This document shows positions 38,901-46,800 of a DNA stretch of 64,000 nt, in pieces; the first letter of the stretch is position 1, and every line of letters begins with the position of its first letter. This DNA comes from Owenia fusiformis (Eukaryota; Annelida; Polychaeta; Sabellida; Oweniidae). Made by a program: the position numbers and the translations under genes. The notes beneath the pieces are model-generated. The model had not been told where the DNA came from, ran no database searches, and was given only the letters and a program-made list of their open reading frames with translations. The DNA lies in contig CAIIXF020000002.1 in the NCBI GenBank assembly GCA_903813345.2, positions 5,618,001 through 5,682,000 on the forward strand. The letters run 5' to 3'.

Positions 38901-41031
38901 TTATTGCTCTTTTCGACGACGGAATCCTTTTGAATATGTATCGACTGAGCACGGGGAATTAGATAAATATACATATTTGCTCTGTCTTGGAAATTGTTTT
39001 GTTCATTGTGGTGGTTGATTAATAAGTAATGCTATTTATTTCAGAAAGTGATAAAGGAAGGATGGTTGGTATTCATTTTCTTCATGCTCATTGTCGCTGA
39101 TGTCATAGTAGTTTGCATTTGGTTTGTCATGGATCCATTGTATCCAGTGTCTAGAGAACTAGAATCAAATGTTAGTGCCATGTATATACTTTAATTTAGT
39201 TTTGTACTTGGAGGCGTTGGAAACACAAACCATCGAACTAAACCCTTTATCTAAAATCGACCGTATATAATTTATTTTGACATAAATTGGGCTTCAATTT
39301 TAACTACACCTTGTTTATGTTTATCCCGAAATTAGTTCTTGAAAGTAGTGAACATTTCCTTTAGAATTTGAAAAGAGTGTCACATGTTTTGTATGCCTTT
39401 TTATATATGGGTAAATGTACAATGATTTATATTTTTTAATATAGTCAAATTCTGTTATTCTACCATCATCTTTGCGCCATCTGTGTTAATATCAACAACA
39501 TTAAATGTGTACTATTTTGGTTGGTATCAACACAATTGGCTACCGTGCCCTTCTTATAATATTGACATACTAAAACGCATTCTTTATATGAGAATGAAAT
39601 ATTAAACAATCCTATTTTGAGGGCTGGTAGCAAACATGCTTTTGAACAAGTTGGAAATCAACGGAGCACATGTTTATATCGCATGGTCATGAGAACCAGT
39701 TGTGTTGACAATAAAGTACCACTGATTAAATGTCGTTGACATTAACACACATGCTGCAGGGTTTGGTAGAATAACAGAATTTGACCATATTTGAAAATAT
39801 CAATTATCGTTAATTTTCCCATATTGCGTTATTCCAGCTTAACGATGACACATCTGTCAGAACAATAACGGTAATGATTGGATGTGAATCGGTGTATAAA
39901 ACGTACTTTCTCATAGCCATATTTTGTTACAAGGCAGTTGTGTTGTTGTTGGGTGGTTTCATAGTTTGGCCAGCATTGTAAGTAAACGTATTATCCTGTA
40001 TCGAGACGCATCAAAATGTTAAACATGAAAACAATTTTAGCTAGGCATTCGAACCTCTCATAAATATTTGTTTAGTAAAACATAAAATACTACGATGAAT
40101 ATTTTTTGAACATTATTTAACTGGTTCAAATGTGATATTTCTATTCAGAAATAAACGCAAATAATGACCTGAACTAAAAAATTTAAAAATTACTCATTCC
40201 AGGTTTATGTCAGTGAAGAAGGGATTTCATCACTTCTCTGGATTTGGTATAGCTGTATTCACCAGTTTTTTGGTCAGCATTGTACTGGTTGTTATTTCGC
40301 TCCTCTTACCAACTGAACCAAATGCCCAGTTCATCATCGTTGGAAGTCTGATATTGCTTACAACTTATTTGACTACATTACTGGTTTTTGTTCCAAAGGT
40401 AATGATTTATTTGCAGTATATATTATGTATCGTAAAATGAAGAAAGTGTGATTCATGCGTGTAGTAAGAAGAATACTTTCACGTTAGATAATGGTTTTGA
40501 AATATACAGTATATAGCATGTATTTTTCTTATGACTGGTAAACGCCAATAGTTTGTTTTTTTCGTGTTCCTGCTAGGTTCCATCACAACTTTTGGTCATT
40601 TTCTTTTGGCTTTTGAGCTAAGGTATTTGTAATAAATAAAACAAATCAAACAGAAAAAAGTAAAACTACATTTGCTTCATTACTTAGGTTGAAGTCCTAC
40701 GTTTAAAGAATTTGCACATGAGTTGTTGGATTTTTAAAAAAGATTCCCATTTTAGGCAATTATAATTTCAAGAGGAGATGACAGTCTTTCTCAGAAGTTG
40801 TTTTCTCCAATTGGTGCAGCGTTTGGTTTCTTAGACACAGTCGCAGGAGAAGGCCAGATGCCAGGATTGGGCGCTGATAGGTCATTGTCCATGCCTGGAG
40901 TCGCTCTTGCCGCAGGAAAGATTGAAAAAAGTGACCAGATGTCTACGTTGTATAATGCCTACCACCATTTCGGAAAGATTAATTCTGACAAAACTGGTCC
41001 GTTTGATGATTATTATTATAACTCCAAATAA
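17604..41031 (+). CDS. GABA-B-like class C G-protein-coupled receptor (16 proposed exons)
   Basis: Sixteen exons with consistent phases give a protein of about 832 residues. It has a signal peptide (about 1-19) and an extracellular Venus-flytrap ligand-binding domain (exons 1-9, to about residue 457) containing NxT glycosylation sites. Seven membrane segments lie in exons 10-15, followed by a 91-residue cytoplasmic tail. Family marks include LIGFTTSTDYDLEDAICQF near the N-terminus, YYTRTV before the second lobe, YDSVWAIAMAIN, and VFVPK at the end of TM7, characteristic of metabotropic GABA receptors. Unlike typical vertebrate GABA-B subunits, the tail is short with no obvious coiled coil. The sequence is divergent enough that ligand and partner cannot be named. 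Exon 2 has an awkward 3' end. The gene is convergent with the EGF gene and has large repeat-filled introns. Confidence 0.85.
18181..18288 (+). CDS. Receptor exon 2: ligand-binding domain (3' end uncertain)
   Basis: After a TTTTCAG acceptor it reads ESNVASVNGRLWDYIYRGRD and on through PFMLSFWQGQAATIP. The end at 18288 uses an in-frame GTATGC donor (36 codons, phase 0). However, the next ten residues (VCAKWGCIFF) also look like receptor sequence, and reading through reaches TAG at 18331-18333. No GT lies between the apparent true end and that stop. The authentic donor may be lost. Confidence 0.6.
20420..22815. repeat. Inverted ~190-base arms around 2 kb (nested element?)
   Basis: 20420-20610, containing GCATTGATTGCATCATCATG and GGATTGAGTCTATATTGAAC, recurs in reverse complement at about 22635-22815. 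The arms match for about 190 bases with small differences. The interior holds a fold-back fragment and homopolymer G/C runs. It may be one element with terminal repeats or two copies in opposite orientation. Confidence 0.55.
20810..21112. mobile_element. Partial second copy of the 5184-6207 fold-back element
   Basis: It resembles the right arm of the 1.02-kb element in order: TTGATATTTATAGCAAAAAC, TCTTCCAGATTTGTTGAATT, then CCCCTCCGT and a terminal GATCATCGGGCGTG. The left arm is not seen. Confidence 0.6.
22540..23440. repeat. G/C-run repeat with 'GGTCAGAATG' modules
   Basis: Long G runs alternate with CTGGTCAGAATG(C/T)A(C/T)CAAA and ATTTTCGAAATTT, which recur near 23090, 23150 and 23240 (roughly 60-95 bases apart). 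It ends with CTGGCTACGGGC, related to the ends of the 54612-54811 MITE. The open frames across it, rich in Pro/Gly/Arg, are a composition effect. Confidence 0.5.
23460..27860. other. Interior of the 9.16-kb element, no gene recognised
   Basis: AT-rich sequence without a convincing exon. Short open frames (for example 23478-23744, 24491-24718) have no recognisable motif and no splice context. If this element once encoded a transposase, that part has decayed beyond recognition by eye. Confidence 0.35.
27950..28550. repeat. Facing inverted repeat, ~250-base arms with similar reading frames
   Basis: 27950-28205 on the - strand and 28290-28550 on the + strand are alike. The shared stretch includes GACACGATAATATT, TTTTCAGCATA and GGTCTTTTTAATT. 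Frames in the two arms also resemble each other (SLYRTIRKLNKQCYILKYDT against SLYHAIKKLKKKWYILEFDT). It adjoins the right end of the 9.16-kb element inside receptor intron 2. It could be a fold-back element or an inverted duplication of a decayed coding piece. Confidence 0.5.
29311..29475 (+). CDS. Receptor exon 3: ligand-binding domain
   Basis: Acceptor TTTTTCAG, donor GTAAGG, 55 codons in phase 0. It encodes SALSFRTEYNNQNYKYYTRTV, then AFDAIIQHYTWNKIGLLTYN. This corresponds to the hinge and second-lobe entry of GABA-B-type Venus-flytrap domains, where the RTV/RT(V)P motif and a helix followed by W-x-(K/R)-(I/V)-G are conserved. Confidence 0.85.
29812..29922 (+). CDS. Receptor exon 4: ligand-binding domain
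   Basis: AAAVLRNELKKRNATVDADV, then LFTFDEGSPDVIWEPLK; acceptor ATTAG, donor GTAAAA, 37 codons, phase 0. It contains an NAT glycosylation site. Confidence 0.8.
31440..32120 (+). mobile_element. LINE (non-LTR retrotransposon) 3' remnant
   Basis: The frame at 31752-31946 reads RRQEMYLNRARVDLILKTQL and NCECGSPETFRHLF, the zinc-knuckle-like C-terminal region (C-x-CG-x-x-E-T-x-x-H) that follows reverse transcriptase in many animal LINEs. A shifted frame continues at about 31946-32080 with FNEAIMLIVDDISLYKTQQD and IIDLYLFGDPNS. Upstream, the same strand is coding-like but broken by stops. It is a dead 5'-truncated copy in receptor intron 4; the antisense frame at 31466-31819 is its shadow. Confidence 0.7.
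32160..34600. other. Receptor intron 4, no gene recognised
   Basis: AT-rich intron. A stretch at about 34300-34420 (TTCACGTTAGAT, GACTGGTA, TTGCTAAGTTCCAT, ACA..TTGGTC) resembles 40470-40615 in intron 15 and is probably a dispersed repeat. Short open frames around 33713-34298 have no recognisable domains. Confidence 0.4.
34607..34879. mobile_element. Tc1/mariner-type MITE, 273 bp
   Basis: The ends are CAGGGTGTCCCGAAAGTATG and, in reverse complement, CACTGTGTCCCGAAAGTATG, both running into CCCC, with TA immediately outside each end. Short TIRs starting CAGGGTGTCCC with a TA duplication are typical of mariner-derived MITEs. It lies 95 bases upstream of receptor exon 5. Confidence 0.85.
34975..35037 (+). 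CDS. Receptor exon 5: ligand-binding domain (21 codons)
   Basis: DIRVFVSFTPGTLTFGKLLC plus K; acceptor TTTCATAG, donor GTATGT-like, phase 0 on both sides. It matches the family's D-(I/V)-R-(I/V) strand and following helix, which carries a conserved Cys. Confidence 0.8.
35267..35476 (+). CDS. Receptor exon 6: ligand-binding domain
   Basis: LHNLGFYGRQYVLLTYFFAR at the start corresponds to the family motif G-(L/M)-Y-G-x-x-Y-V-W. It continues to LDGALGCSQMVTTLVGMYDN and ends TKQ. 70 codons, phase 0, donor GTAAAA. Confidence 0.85.
35706..35939 (+). CDS. Receptor exon 7: ligand-binding domain core
   Basis: It contains IVYDSVWAIAMAINATIRQE, the highly conserved YD-(A/S)-VWA-(I/V)-A helix of GABA-B-type receptors, and an NAT site. 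It ends GNLLDVEFEGLS before GTAAGA. 78 codons, phase 0. Confidence 0.9.
36063..36129 (+). CDS. Receptor exon 8: ligand-binding domain
   Basis: GKYYYEKSTGVRQFDSYIGL then FD plus one base; donor GTAAGT, phase 1 out. It fits the G-x-V-x-F strand near the end of the Venus-flytrap domain. Confidence 0.8.
36243..37065. mobile_element. Fold-back element, ~820 bp, in receptor intron 8
   Basis: AAAGGAGTGGTATCGATATG at 36285-36304 recurs in reverse complement at 37004-37023. Further mirrored stretches lie inside (TTTCCGAACCTCATTGGAAC against GTTCCAATAAGGTTCGGAAA) and outside (GGCCCAAATTTT against AAAATTTGGCC). Arms are long but imperfect, and there is no coding potential. Confidence 0.7.
37227..37316 (+). 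CDS. Receptor exon 9: end of ligand-binding domain
   Basis: It completes a split Ser codon and reads NGRLTYIGYFDKQNSNIVTK then PDDVVWKSK. Phase 1 in and out. The G-x-(L/M)-x-x-(I/V)-G-x-(F/Y)-D pattern and V-W-x-x-x-G close this domain in the family. Confidence 0.85.
37529..37679 (+). CDS. Receptor exon 10: linker and TM1
   Basis: GGAAPLDEEIKQYERKRISK is the pre-membrane linker. A hydrophobic segment TTIIVLSVFAGFGILLALIY then VLYAIV forms TM1. It ends within a codon (phase 2) before GTAATT. Confidence 0.85.
38002..38140 (+). CDS. Receptor exon 11: TM2 and first extracellular loop
   Basis: MIKDEWRIMTYVIVFGCIIL and DTYVLIHI form the first intracellular loop and TM2. GVHPEPLLGDLCK follows and carries the conserved Cys at the top of TM3. 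Phase 2 in, phase 0 out, donor GTAAGA. Confidence 0.85.
38398..38496 (+). CDS. Receptor exon 12: TM3
   Basis: ATTGLLIFGFTLVYGGMTLK then LWGIYKFFSQSKK. The F-G-F-T-L-x-(F/Y)-G-x-M-x-x-K-x-W pattern is the TM3 signature of GABA-B-like receptors. 33 codons, phase 0 both sides. Confidence 0.9.
38510..38770. repeat. Palindromic CCCTCGGG module, copy 2
   Basis: It shares GGCCCTCGGGCAGATATATT and CCTCGGGATAATCCCAA with 10380-10640, preceded by a self-complementary GATATTGATAT...ATATCAATATC stretch. Noncoding, in receptor intron 12. Confidence 0.5.
39045..39170 (+). CDS. Receptor exon 13: TM4
   Basis: KVIKEGWLVFIFFMLIVADV, IVVCIWFVMDPLYPVS and ELESN. The W-x-x-x-DP at the end of TM4 is a family mark. 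42 codons, phase 0; the donor is GTTAGT, weaker than the others. Confidence 0.8.
39441..39790. mobile_element. MITE, ~350 bp, in receptor intron 13
   Basis: A perfect inverted repeat beginning GTCAAATTCTGTTATTCTAC (22 bases in all) lies at 39444-39465 and 39764-39785. Partial matching continues outward. No coding potential. Confidence 0.75.
39838..39977 (+). CDS. Receptor exon 14: TM5
   Basis: LNDDTSVRTITVMIGCESVY is the second extracellular loop. KTYFLIAIFCYKAVVLLLGG then FIVWPA forms TM5, with the family's Y-K-(G/A)-x-(L/V)-(L/M)-L-x-G pattern. It ends in phase 2 before GTAAGT. Confidence 0.85.
40203..40398 (+). CDS. Receptor exon 15: TM6 and TM7
   Basis: It begins with FMSVKKGFHHFSGFGIAVF. 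TM6 is within TSFLVSIVLVVISLLL, and TM7 is within FIIVGSLILLTTYLTTLLVF ending VPK. The N-x-Q-F-(I/C)-I-V and VFVPK motifs are diagnostic. Donor GTAATG, phase 0 out. Confidence 0.9.
40756..41031 (+). CDS. Receptor exon 16: cytoplasmic tail and stop
   Basis: AIIISRGDDSLSQKLFSPIG opens the tail; it ends FGKINSDKTGPFDDYYYNSK before TAA. 91 residues, Gly/Ser/Asp-rich, with no heptad pattern. Acceptor TTTTAG, phase 0. Confidence 0.85.
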   Translation, partial: AIIISRGDDSLSQKLFSPIGAAFGFLDTVAGEGQMPGLGADRSLSMPGVALAAGKIEKSDQMSTLYNAYHHFGKINSDKTGPFDDYYYNSK

Positions 41032-41045
41032 GCGCGTGATTTTAG

Positions 41046-41051
41046 AATAAA
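41046..41051 (+). promoter_or_regulatory. Polyadenylation signal of the receptor gene
   Basis: AATAAA lies 15 bases after the stop codon, on the coding strand. An unusually short 3' untranslated region would follow if it is used. Confidence 0.5.
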
Positions 41052-42344
41052 GGTATTTAAAATTCGTATATCTTTTAAAGCAGTATGTGTACATTATCGT
41101 TTTGCTTTACGATATACTTCTTTTGGACTGCATTTCTGAACTGACCGCAGAGCACGATTATTGCATAATAAGTTTTCCCCATACTGTCATAGGTATCATG
41201 AAAAAGACCAATGAGCCCATGTGTTGCAAATTACATGTTCACATGTTTTCAACAAAAACAGCGCATTCAAGCGCACCTACACCGCTAATTAGGATATGTC
41301 GATCTTGTCGGCTAACCACGTGTGTCAACCGCGTAGCCCAGTTGCTAGTGCACCACAGCAGTTCGATTGAAATAACCGTGATTGATGTCTTTCAAAATAA
41401 TGGTGTGATTGCAAGTGCGCTTAGATGAACTATTTTTATCGAGAACATATGAGCATATAATTGCACTAAGGGCTTATCGTTCTTTTTGGTGATACCTAGC
41501 GCGAAAAATCTTTTAAAATATTACGCAATTCACTAGCACCGCGGGCATACAAAAATACAGCCCTGTAGTATTTTCTTCCATTCAATCGATATTAAATACA
41601 GGGCGTACTCATACCTGAGGGGCCCATATTGTTTAATCAACTAATTTTATGACAATTTATTCAATATTCTTGGCGTTTACAGTAGTGCGTACACATCCAG
41701 GTCATAAGGGGAATAGGTCACTATTGGTGCCCATCTGTGTGAAGCTCAATTTTAAAACATGAAATGACTAATATAATTATGAATTGATACTTGAAATAAA
41801 AAAATATTTGTGCATTGTATATAGCACTTTGATATGGACAAAAATAAACAAAACTATGTATTAAATCAAAAATATTTTCCCTGTTTCTTCAATCACACAT
41901 ACGGGGGCTATAGCTGTTTCGGAACAAAAACTATTATACGCATCAAAAGAGGCAAACCTTCAATTCCCATTGGATAGCTCAATTGGATTGTAGTCAATAT
42001 TTATTACAATTTAAGAAATGAACAGCCATGTATTACAAGACTCAGTACGTGATCCAGTAGAAGAATTTCAGGATGCTGGTGTTTAAGGCTGGTACCCAGC
42101 GAGAAATAATATCTGTTTCAATTCATGTTATTTTAATAGATTAATGATGTCTCCCCACTCTGTGTTAACGTTGTCCTATATACTCGTAGGCGATTTTCTA
42201 TTTCATCAATAAGTCCCATAACGTCATTCTGAGTTTTATCTTCACGATTGTCTGAAATATAAATTTGTTTTACGTATAACGTGAAAAGTGTAATTTTCTT
42301 TTTTCACTTTTATAGAGTCAAGGCAGCACTACTAATTTCGACCG
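41052..42344. other. Intergenic, no gene recognised
   Basis: This is the space between convergent genes. An open frame at 41087-41428 has no recognisable domain, no splice context and unremarkable composition. Confidence 0.4.
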
Positions 42345-42347
42345 TTA

Positions 42348-43031
42348 TGGCCTAGTCACATAGCCCGGCCGATGAGGTTACGATGAGCCAGCGATACAAT
42401 TTTCACCGAACTCGGCCGAACACCGGCCGGACACCGGCCGGACATCCGTGGCGTTTGTTGCTTAAAACCGCATCGGTGGTAGCTCGGTGAAATTTTAACA
42501 TCGGAGTTAAATTTCACCGGGCTCTCACCGAGCTCCCTCATCATGTCATCGCAGCCCCATCGTAACCACATCGGAAAACACGTCGGCCGGTGCACGGCCG
42601 AGTATCGGCCGGTGTCCCGTGCATCTGAGACAACCAGAGGACGAGGTTTTTTAACGGACAGCGGCCGAGCTCCGACCGAGCTCCGGCCGATGTGGGACAG
42701 AGCATCGGCCGGTCACTGTTCAAAGCCCGTTAACAACCCGGCCGGCGATCGCACGGTGTCCTGTTACCTGCTCGGGTATCGGCCTTATTCCTTCCGATGT
42801 CCGGCCGACCTCCGGCCGGTAGTTGCTGCCACATCGGCAGAAAAAAACTACCATTTTGAGACGGACTCCGTACGGTCACCGGCCGGTGTTCGGTCGGTCG
42901 CCTGAAGATGTCCGGACGGAGTCCGTTCACGTCACCGAGCTCTGCTTCCGATGAGGAGAGCTCGGTGGCACCAAAAAAATCCACCGAGCTCTACCGATGC
43001 CGGACATCGGCCGGGCTATGTGACTAGGCCA
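42348..43031. mobile_element. GC-rich MITE, 684 bp, TTA duplication (Harbinger-like)
   Basis: The left end TGGCCTAGTCACATAGCCCG continues GCCGATG; the right end is its reverse complement. TTA lies immediately outside both ends (42345-42347 and 43032-43034), the size and sequence of PIF/Harbinger target duplications. The interior is dense in CGGCCG and CCGGCCGG, far richer in GC than its surroundings. The several open frames inside, on both strands, come from this composition. Confidence 0.8.
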
Positions 43032-43396
43032 TTAATTTGAATTTTTACCCTACCAGATGTTTGAAAATCAAGGATTACGCGTTCATACTGCACCATATTT
43101 CTTCAAACTTGTTCCATACAAAGCAAAACAAAATTTCCTTTCTGTCGGTGCATTGCTTTATTGTAAAGAGTCCCTCGTTTTAGCAGCGTTTTGCTCCCCG
43201 GTTGTTAGAAGCCCTTCTCACAGCTGGGGACCAAAATGCCGCTGGAAGAAGTGATTCTGTATAATAGAATAATGTTCAACAGAAAGACATTTTTGTTATG
43301 CTTTAAATGGAACTAGTTTGAAAAAACGACGCAGTATGGAAGGTCAAAAAATCGAAAGGTCGAAGTTAGTACCGAGTGATAGTATGGTTCAAAACA

Positions 43397-43402
43397 TTTA
43401 TT
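43397..43402 (-). promoter_or_regulatory. Polyadenylation signal of the EGF gene
   Basis: The + strand TTTATT reads AATAAA on the - strand, about 270 bases beyond the EGF gene's stop codon. Confidence 0.4.
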
Positions 43403-43672
43403 AACCTTAATGTACGACGAATACATATCGGTACTTTTGGTATGTACAAAACACAATTTAAAATGATGTAATATCCCCGATCGGCCCATACAATAGTTTA
43501 GATTGATACCGCAACTTTAGCTTTAAACATCTGTTTAGTAACATTTAAGGATGTGCATGTGATTTACAGCTCATATTGACAGGAGACATCTAAACAATGT
43601 ATAAAAGTGATGGCGTGGGATATCAAAATTTAAAAGGTCGATTTTTAGAATGGGCATTTCGTTATTATTTTG

Positions 43673-43850
43673 TTAGTTACCATGACTTGTCATCATCATA
43701 TTGTGCTGCAATGCCACACGTTCTTCAACTATTTGAAATAGTTGTGATATATCTTTGAGCAGTTCATCAGCCTGATGATTAGATAAATCGGTAGTAGTTT
43801 CTTTGATATTTTTATCCATTGGGCGATATACATGTACATCCGGGGTTTCC
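43673..43850 (-). CDS. EGF gene last exon: cytoplasmic tail
   Basis: After the acceptor ACACGCAG, one base completes an Arg codon split by the transmembrane exon. It then reads [20 protein letters not shown] and [20 protein letters not shown], ending MMMTSHGN before TAA. The middle looks helical, possibly a short coiled coil. 58 residues plus stop. Confidence 0.75.
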
Positions 43851-46800
43851 CTGCGTGTAAACATTTTCAATAAGCATTTACAATGGATAGAGAAAAAAAC
43901 CAATGCGACATTCAAAGGTTTCTGTGAGAACACATGGGGTGGGTCTGGGATTTTTTCAGATTATATCCCAGGGGGGGGGGTGAGTTTTGAAATATAACTT
44001 CTTCCGGGGAGTAAGGTCTTCCGTCGAAGTGCGTTTCTTTGGTAATCAGAATCAAGACTATATTTGAACAGCTATTATGGCTCAATATTGGGGATGTTGA
44101 CTCACAAGTTGCTCCTCGAGTAGGAAAGGCAGCCTATTTCACAATGTGTGTGTGGGGGACATGCACAAACTTTTAAATCTAAAAGATTGTCTATTTTAAT
44201 AGCATGCTGAACAGAAATTAATATTATTGAGCCTTATTTATTTGGTTCCACAAAATGTGACAGCAACGTAAAGGACGATTTTCGGTTTGGAGAACCAAAC
44301 CAATGACGATTTTCTGTTTGGAGAACCAACCAATGACGATTTTAAAAGACAAAATTCATCTGCCAATATCACTAAAAAATGTCATATTTTTACATATAGA
44401 TTTTAATGTCTTTCGATATTTTCGTTTTAATGATGATCATATTTTCAATTTTTTCATAAAAAAATATGATCGAACCCCCCTATGGCATTTTCATGATTCG
44501 TACCAAAAACATGAAAATCTTTGGCGACATTGGTAACAAAATATGCAGATGACTTAGGTTTTCAAAACCGAAATCGTCCTTTCCTTAAATCAATGTTTAT
44601 TCAAATCAATTCATAATACCTTGTATTTGTTTGGATCCACTTTACACCAAGTTTAAGTTTTCCCCAAAGGACACACATCCATACATCCAAGAAAATGATA
44701 AGCAACAATGTTATGGCGATCAAGAAGAAAAGCATAGCCCAAATGGACCGTTGATAAAGATCGTCTGAAAATACATACATGTTTAACAATACGTTAACGG
44801 ACAGGTCAAAGCTGTTTCGAAATAAAACATGATAATTTCAATACCGAAGTTACACCCGTAAAAAAGTTGATGTATACATCTACTTTTTCTGTTTTTATAA
44901 TGGTCAAATTTTACTTCTTGCCTCATTAATGTGCCGCGTATGGGAAAGGTTAAGTCGACCATATGTATGAAGATTTCGATTTGCAATTATTTATATTATC
45001 TATATTGTATGATACATTAGTCAATTTTTATTTTTCACGAAATTAATAAACCTGACATTTTGATTCTCTGTAGTTAGCGCACTTACATTGCTCACATCTA
45101 TGACCGATGAACCCATATTTGCATGTGCAGTTATACTTGTCAATTCTATCTGTACAGTAGGCTTCGTTTAGACAGGGGTCACTAGCACATTCGTCAATGT
45201 CTACAATTTAAATCCAGTGGCATCATTTCAAGACTTTTCGTCTGATACGATCATTAAATACACTGGGCGAAGTGACCAAATATAAACAATTTTAATCACA
45301 AATAATCAGTGAATAAATGATTATTATCTGGTTAAAACCTATTATCGAGACTATTATTGCTGGTTATCGCTGATTATCGAGACTTATTAATCAAAAATAA
45401 CCAGTGTTTTCACTGGTTATTACGATAATCAATTCTTATTAATGTGTAGCCAATGGCAAAAATTCCAACTGATTATTATGTCAAGTGATTATTCCCCCAA
45501 CTGATTATCGCTTTGTTTTCATTAGCAATTAAGAACCGTCTGCCATTTATGTGTCTAGCGCTTCCAATTATTATCCGTTGAATAAACAAACTATAGCTTT
45601 TGTCCAGCTAAAGAATATGAGTTTTTGCGAAATTGAATTTTTCATTCAAATATCTTTTTTTTAATTCATTATCAACTAAACAAAAAATAAAAGAAACACA
45701 TTTTTAGAATTTCATTTAATGTTAGATTTTATTTAACTTCAATTACCAGGATTCGAGATTTTTCATTAGCAATTATAATGCAGCAGCTTTCTGCAATTCA
45801 ATCAATAGTTTATACTAATTAGTAGTAATTAAAGAATATCACCAATAAAATATTTTATCATCATGTAGAAAGTCCAATCCAAATTCTGGTAAATGTGTTG
45901 CATTTATAGAAGCAATAATGTTGCGATACCACTGTAAAACTATAATTAAAATGTTTGATATGAAATTCGATTGTCGGGAATAAGAAATACACATCAATGC
46001 TTTTACATAATATCCAGTGTATTGAAATAAGATGTTATAACAAAGGCAATTGAAAAACTTCAATCTCAATGAAACTAGTAGTGAAACTCCCTAAATCTGT
46101 TAAAGGGAAGCCTTCATTCAAGCACTGAAAATTAAGTTTAAGAGGAAGAATTCAGTATCCCGTGTGTTCACTACCCCCTCCCATACCCAATCATTTAACT
46201 ACATGTATGCTCCAATGTGTTTCATTTCTGTGTTTAATAAATGCAATCAATATGATAGTTCTATATTACTCATTATTACCGTAGAGCAAATGTGCGCAAG
46301 GTTACATTTTAATCTTATTGAATTATGTTAATTAGTTGCTCGGATGGTAGATTGTTTGTTTGCTTGTTTATTAGCACGATTGATTGCTTGATTAGCCGTT
46401 TACTTGTTAACATTCTTTCTTTGTTGCTTAGGTGCTTCCTTGGTTTCTTGCATTAGAGTTTAATTAGCTACTTGCTTGGTTGGTTTGTCGGTAGTTCACT
46501 TGCTTTATTTGTAAGTTGCATGGTTTGCTTTTTTACTTGCTTAGTTTCCTGCTTGCTTGGATGGTCGTTTGCTTGGTTGCTTGGTTGGTTACTTGCGTGG
46601 TTGGTTGCCGAGTTATTGATTTGAAACTTTCTAAATATCCATAGGCGTAGCCAAGGAGGAGGGGGGGGGGGGGTTGGGAAAACCAATAAAGATAAAAAAC
46701 CCTGAGAAAGAGGACTCAAAGAGCTTTTAAATGCTTTTTATTTGAAGCTTCTAGCTCACTTTGGAAGGAACTTGCATCCAGTTTTTGTAAAATTCAAAAT

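Noticed and set aside
42356-42984. Several overlapping open frames of 60-120 codons on both strands
   Set aside because: They lie inside the GC-rich TTA-flanked MITE, where lack of AT-rich stop codons keeps all frames open; no frame resembles a protein.
46468-46719. Asn/Gln/Lys/Pro-rich 83-codon frame
   Set aside because: Product of the TTGC/TTGG tetranucleotide tract read on the - strand.
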